Part shown: piece by piece, positions 60,787 to 64,000 of the stretch
Position numbering within the stretch: the stretch's first letter is position 1
How the letters are laid out: each line of letters opens with the position of its first letter
Assembly (NCBI GenBank): GCA_902791335.1
Contig: CADAVL010000001.1
Coordinates: forward strand, 7,929-71,928
Length of the DNA: 64,000 bases
Reading direction: 5' to 3'
Source: Oscillospiraceae bacterium
Lineage (GTDB): Bacteria > Bacillota > Clostridia > Oscillospirales > Acutalibacteraceae
The notes under the pieces: model-generated
The model's database searches: none
The model's input: only the letters and a program-made list of their open reading frames with translations
Told to the model about the DNA's origin: nothing
Position numbers and translations under genes: made by a program

Positions 60787-61926
60787 TTATTCATCCTCCA
60801 TTCCGAGCACATAAAAAAGCATTCTAAAAGCAGAATCTTTCTTTGCTTCTTTTTTTGATGAGGATGTCCCATCAAAGTAACAATCTTCTCCCGCTATATG
60901 GCATTCACAATTCCAAATGGGATTACCATTGTCATCATATGTTTCCTTGAACTCATAAGTTGGAATGGAAAAATAACCTCTTCGAGCCAATGTTTCCAGT
61001 TGGTTAATAGCATCATCACGGTTAGGATTTTCAATTTCGTCACGGATAGATGGGAGCATATCATTTCTCTCTAAATACTCATACGCTAATTTGCAAGCAG
61101 CCATTCTCGCTTCACGGATAGACACACCGAAGCCGCAAAACACCGGTAGAGAATCAAGCAGTTTAAGGTAGCAATGATATTTAAGCTTAGAATAGTTGTA
61201 ATCTAACGGAAGGCTTTGATATATAGTGTTATCCTCTTTTAAATACCAAGTCGATGAGTAAGAAGTTTCTTTGTATTTGTACCAAGGAATGCACCCATTC
61301 TCGTTCATTTCCCATTCCTGAATAAGTCGCACATAATTGGTGTCGATATCATCAATTAGAAAGTCTTCGGGAACAAGCATTGCTTCAACCACTTTTTGCA
61401 AGTCCTTCAGATTCCATCCTGAATCGATTGCAACAGCTCCGATAATAGCTTCAAACAAATCTTCTTTTACAGAATCTTCTTGGTTGATATTATTCTGTAT
61501 ATCGCCCTTACCCATAATAAGATGTTCGGAAAAACCAAGTTCATCCATTCGGCGAGCCAATGCTTTTTTATTCACCATTCGACTTTTGATTTTAGATAAA
61601 TTATCTTCGTCATAGTCACAGCCGAAGCTATTTACTACCGGCGCTTCGTAACCCGCTTGATTACGTTTGAATTCTTGTTCCCAAACAGAAGGCTTTGTTC
61701 CGTCAACCGGATCCCCATTTGCTAAATGCCCGTACTTCTGAATAAGCAGTTTAACAATCACAAAATCAAGTGCTTTGTCTCCAATGAACTCGAGCACCTC
61801 ATTGTTTTCACCGCCGTTCTCTGCGGTATATGAGCGACGGGTGAAAGCTTGCTGCAATAAATCAAGGTTTTTAAAATCATACCCGATTTGCCCTTGCACC
61901 ATTTTCCATACTAATTCTTTTTCCAT
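60787..61926 (-). CDS. Second RNase III protein, element-encoded, extended C-terminus
   Basis: The N-terminal RNase III domain has NNEVLEFIGDKALDF (catalytic Glu and Asp) and EDLFEAIIGAVAIDSGW, so both acidic motifs are intact. An insert of about 55 residues separates them. Two later segments, AARMAACKLAYEYLE-like at about 285 and SSSKKEAKKDSAFRMLFYVL at the end, resemble double-stranded RNA-binding domain helices. I start it at MEKELVWKMVQG (61926), preceded by GAAAGGATTTTTTT; it is 379 residues. It is not a duplicate of the chromosomal rnc at 21097. Confidence 0.87.
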   Translation of the reverse strand: MEKELVWKMVQGQIGYDFKNLDLLQQAFTRRSYTAENGGENNEVLEFIGDKALDFVIVKLLIQKYGHLANGDPVDGTKPSVWEQEFKRNQAGYEAPVVNSFGCDYDEDNLSKIKSRMVNKKALARRMDELGFSEHLIMGKGDIQNNINQEDSVKEDLFEAIIGAVAIDSGWNLKDLQKVVEAMLVPEDFLIDDIDTNYVRLIQEWEMNENGCIPWYKYKETSYSSTWYLKEDNTIYQSLPLDYNYSKLKYHCYLKLLDSLPVFCGFGVSIREARMAACKLAYEYLERNDMLPSIRDEIENPNRDDAINQLETLARRGYFSIPTYEFKETYDDNGNPIWNCECHIAGEDCYFDGTSSSKKEAKKDSAFRMLFYVLGMEDE

Positions 61927-62180
61927 AAAAAAATCCTTTCGGTAATGTATTTTACCAAAAGGCATAATAATAGCCTGACAAAAACACTTTCCCCGTGAGA
62001 ATAGGAAAGTCAATGCCAGACATATATCATTAAATATAATTCTTTGTTTCCGTTTGTTTACTCGGGTTCACTTTCATAAACAGGAATAAACACTAAGATA
62101 CAATGTTTCAAATTTAATGTATTACGCCTTTAAGCATAATTATTATACCTCTATCACGAAAACAATGCAAGTATTTTATT

Positions 62181-62222
62181 AAAAAATCATCTCCTTTGTG
62201 GCTATCAAACACAAAGGAGATG
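62181..62222 (-). terminator. Terminator after the HTH gene
   Basis: On the minus strand CATCTCCTTTGTG pairs with CACAAAGGAGATG (13 bp), followed by ATTTTTT. It ends the transcript of the HTH gene at 62240. Bases 61927-62180 upstream of the RNase III gene hold no gene. Confidence 0.85.
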
Positions 62223-62239
62223 CAGAAATATATTAAGAT

Positions 62240-62812
62240 TTATTTTTTATGTTTCATCTTCCGTTGAAAATCATTTAGCGTTTGGATATGCCACAGGCTT
62301 TTGCGGGTGATGGAACGGAATGTCAGGGAGCAGAAAAAGTCGATGAGAAAGATTTTCGGTATGTAAAAGAGTTGTCCTTTGCGGAACGATTTAAGCTCCC
62401 CTCGGTTGCACCAATTATTTACGGTGGTTTTGGCGTAGCCGGTCAGGGTGACAACATCCTGCACGGTCACGACATCCTTATACTTGCTGAGCAGTTTGGC
62501 GTAATAGTCGTGCATTTGCCGGAGAACATCTTCTGGCAGTTCCTTTGAGAGCTTTGCAACATAGTGACCTCCGTACCATCCCCTCGGTGCGGAATAAAGT
62601 TCGGGATAAACGGCTCGCTCCTCAAGGTACGCCCGAACATCCTCTTTTTTGATTTTATAGCACCGTGTTTTCTTGCCTGTCCACTCGCATGGCACCTTGC
62701 CGCTTTTGAGCAAATGCAACGCCGTGGATTTGCTGATATGGCAGAGCCTATAAAACTGATCCTTGTTCATCACATCGGGAACGCTGTCCCAGTCAATCGG
62801 TAGATTCTTCAT
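62240..62812 (-). CDS. Protein with two excisionase-type HTH domains
   Basis: The 190-residue protein has two HTH_17-like winged helices, one at about 18-60 (MNKDQFYRLCHISKSTALHL) and one at about 115-160 (VVTVQDVVTLTGYAKTTVNN). Such proteins bind DNA and direct excision or regulate element genes. I start it at MKNLPIDWDSVPDV (62812), seven bases after GAGGT. It lies next to the right junction, a usual spot for a directionality factor. Confidence 0.8.
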   Translation of the reverse strand: MKNLPIDWDSVPDVMNKDQFYRLCHISKSTALHLLKSGKVPCEWTGKKTRCYKIKKEDVRAYLEERAVYPELYSAPRGWYGGHYVAKLSKELPEDVLRQMHDYYAKLLSKYKDVVTVQDVVTLTGYAKTTVNNWCNRGELKSFRKGQLFYIPKIFLIDFFCSLTFRSITRKSLWHIQTLNDFQRKMKHKK

Positions 62813-63031
62813 CTGATACACCTCAAAAATAGATTTCGTCAGTTTGAAGTCCTATTCTGCGGTGTATTGAATTTTGTATTGCCTTCTCTCGTGATTTCTC
62901 TCCTGTCTCCCCTGATATCTCTCCAAAATCGGCAAAAATGCCGATTTGAACCCACTTTGAAAAAACGCAGTCGTAACAAGGCTTCAAGGGCGAAAAAACC
63001 TTATTTTATGCGTGTTTTCGCTCAGACGAGA

Positions 63032-63070
63032 CGACCTGAAACTGACACGAAACGACCGGAAGTTGACACG
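63032..63070. repeat. Imperfect 18-bp direct repeat at the element end
   Basis: CGACCTGAAACTGACACG (63032-63049) and CGACCGGAAGTTGACACG (63053-63070) match at 15 of 18 positions and lie 21 bases apart, two helical turns. They end 11 bases before the tRNA-Ser half and could be arm-type binding sites for the integrase or excisionase. Confidence 0.6.
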
Positions 63071-63081
63071 CTGACTAAAAG

Positions 63082-63139
63082 ACTCGAAATGCTGTGTTCC
63101 CAAAAGGAACCTAGGGTTCGAATCCCTAACTCTCCGCCA
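63082..63139 (+). pseudogene. Displaced 3' half of tRNA-Ser (right attachment site)
   Basis: ACTCGAAATGC is followed by a variable arm (TGTTCCCAAAAGGAACC), T arm AGGGTTCGAATCCCT, acceptor strand ACTCTCC, discriminator G and CCA, exactly as in the second half of a tRNA-Ser(CGA). There is no 5' half before it. The first 11 bases equal those in the anticodon arm of the intact tRNA-Ser at 38818-38828. A hairpin with a T tract (63140-63182) follows. Confidence 0.85.
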
Positions 63140-63182
63140 AAAAGTCCAGTAAACAAGCGGGTTTGCCGGACTTTTCTTTTTT
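63140..63182 (+). terminator. Terminator after the tRNA-Ser 3' half
   Basis: AAAAGTCC and GGACTTTT form a stem followed by TCTTTT, the usual arrangement behind a tRNA gene. It supports the view that this was once a complete tRNA-Ser locus. Confidence 0.75.
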
Positions 63183-63284
63183 GCTCGTTTGCTCAAAATC
63201 GGCTCAAAACTATGGAAAGAACAGTCCGTTTTTTGGAAAGAACAAGGCGATTTCGGGCATTTTGGCGTATTCGAACCTTAAAAA

Positions 63285-63928
63285 TCAGTTCTTTCCGCCA
63301 TCGTCTGAAATTTCAGCCCACTTGCTGCCGAAATTCACCGATTCGGGAAGTGCCATTCCGCTGACCATTGCCTTTGCCGAGGAAAGTTTTGTAGTGTAGT
63401 CAAGGTGGGCATAGATGTTAACGGTGGTAGAAAAATCGCTGTGTCCCAGCCACTCCTGAATTTGTTTCAGCGGAACGCCGTTCGCAAGAAGCAGACTTGC
63501 ACAACTGTGTCTTAAATCGTGAAAACGCATTCTTTTACAGCCGTGCTTTTGAATATACTGCGGAAAATAGCTTGTCAGATAATCCGGTCGCATTAAATCT
63601 CCCAGCTCGTCCACAAAGACATAACCGTCATATTCGTAGTTGTAGCAGTTTCCGCAGACCCTTTTGTTGACTTCTTGTGCCGCTTTTACTTCTTTGAAAT
63701 ACTCAGCAAAGCTGCCGACAAGCGGAAGTGTACGCATACTGGATTTTGTTTTTGCAGAGTCCTGTGCGTACATTTTTGTTTTTCCGTCCACTTGCAGCGA
63801 TGTGACCGTGTGCCTAATAGTGATTGTGCCACGCTCAAAGTCAATGGCGTCCCATTTCAGTCCGCAGACCTCGCCACGACGCAAGCCGTAGAAAGCGGCG
63901 ACTAAAACAGGAAGTTCCAGCTTTTGGA
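63285..63928 (-). pseudogene. C-terminal remnant of a second tyrosine integrase
   Basis: The frame matches the catalytic half of the integrase at 38931, from LELPVLVAAFYG onward, and retains FHDLRHSCASLLLANG and LGHSDFSTTVNIYAHLDY with the Tyr. Everything N-terminal to LELP is replaced by unrelated sequence that reads into the probable IS end, so the gene has lost its start and DNA-binding domains. The break is near 63925. It once served another element at the same tRNA-Ser. Confidence 0.85.
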
Positions 63929-64000
63929 TGTATACTAAAAAAGTGGACAAGTGTGATAAAATAAAAGACAAGTAAAAAATACTGAAAGGATGACACACAA
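63929..64000 (+). mobile_element. Probable end of an insertion sequence with the start of its transposase
   Basis: From about 63929 the sequence no longer matches the integrase family and becomes A/T-rich. An AAAAAAGTGGACAAG segment of the type seen at IS3-like ends is present. GAAAGG then precedes an ATG at 63990 with the frame open to the window end. Only 72 bases are visible, so the IS family is uncertain. Confidence 0.45.

Larger units (their letters stand above)
38818..63092. mobile_element. Integrated, probably mobilizable element at tRNA-Ser
   Basis: The element runs from the anticodon loop of the intact tRNA-Ser to a second copy of the same 11 bases, ACTCGAAATGC (38818-38828 and 63082-63092), at a tRNA-Ser 3' half. 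It encodes an integrase at one end, excisionase-like proteins, a ParB-like protein, a RepA-like ATPase and two MobC-like proteins. No relaxase, coupling protein or type IV secretion genes are present, so transfer would need a helper. The centre carries toxin and defence cargo that is visibly more A/T-rich than the flanks. Confidence 0.75.

Noticed and set aside
38887-63139. CRISPR array in the defence-rich element
   Set aside because: I found no regularly spaced direct repeats of 23-40 bases with unique spacers and no Cas proteins.

Overview
The window looks like a chromosomal segment of a clostridial Firmicute. Gene order such as plsX-rnc-radical SAM-smc-ftsY, leuS-rsfS-LCP-nadD/yqeK-yhbY, dprA-topA-trmFO and infC-rpmI-rplT, the non-mevalonate ispD/ispF pair, strong Shine-Dalgarno sites and TTGACA/TATAAT promoters all fit the class Clostridia. 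An Oscillospirales-type gut organism is my best guess, but there is no rRNA here to settle it.

Region 1 (1-37.3 kb) is housekeeping DNA, almost all read from the minus strand. It holds a sugar ABC ATPase, a pseudouridine synthase, ispF/ispD, an aroQ-pepP-efp cluster, yqeG, rpsU, leuS through yhbY, ftsY/smc/rnc/plsX, trmFO/topA/dprA, an rRNA methylase, the IF3/L35/L20 operon with an attenuated leader, a D,D-carboxypeptidase, and serA/serC. Its spacers carry unusual large cloverleaf inverted repeats (29.2 and 36.1 kb, a weaker one at 8.1 kb) and degenerate 14-15 bp tandem repeats that also appear inside protein tails.

Region 2 (37.3-38.9 kb) is the element boundary: a plus-strand yitT gene, a strong promoter, a broken 5' half of a tRNA-Ser, and an intact tRNA-Ser(CGA).

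Region 3 (38.9-63.1 kb) is an integrated mobile element placed at tRNA-Ser. Its left module (minus strand) encodes a tyrosine integrase, a ParB-like protein, two MobC-like mobilization proteins, a RepA-like ATPase, a Cys-rich VLP protein and an excisionase-like protein. No relaxase is visible. The centre (plus strand) is cargo: a DUF6076 protein, an AAA/DUF234 ATPase, two Fic proteins, and then an eight-gene run with tight spacing. That run is a four-gene LlaJI-type restriction-modification system (C5 methyltransferase, McrB-like motor, LlaJI nuclease, second C5 methyltransferase), followed by a TIR protein, a large SF1 helicase, a one-helix membrane protein and a SEC-C zinc protein. I think these last four are a candidate undescribed antiphage system. 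The right module (minus strand) has TnpV, small proteins, a complete second RNase III and an HTH protein. A displaced tRNA-Ser 3' half marks the right junction.

Region 4 (63.1-64 kb) holds the C-terminal part of a second, related integrase cut by what looks like the end of an insertion sequence. This suggests tandem elements at the same tRNA site.
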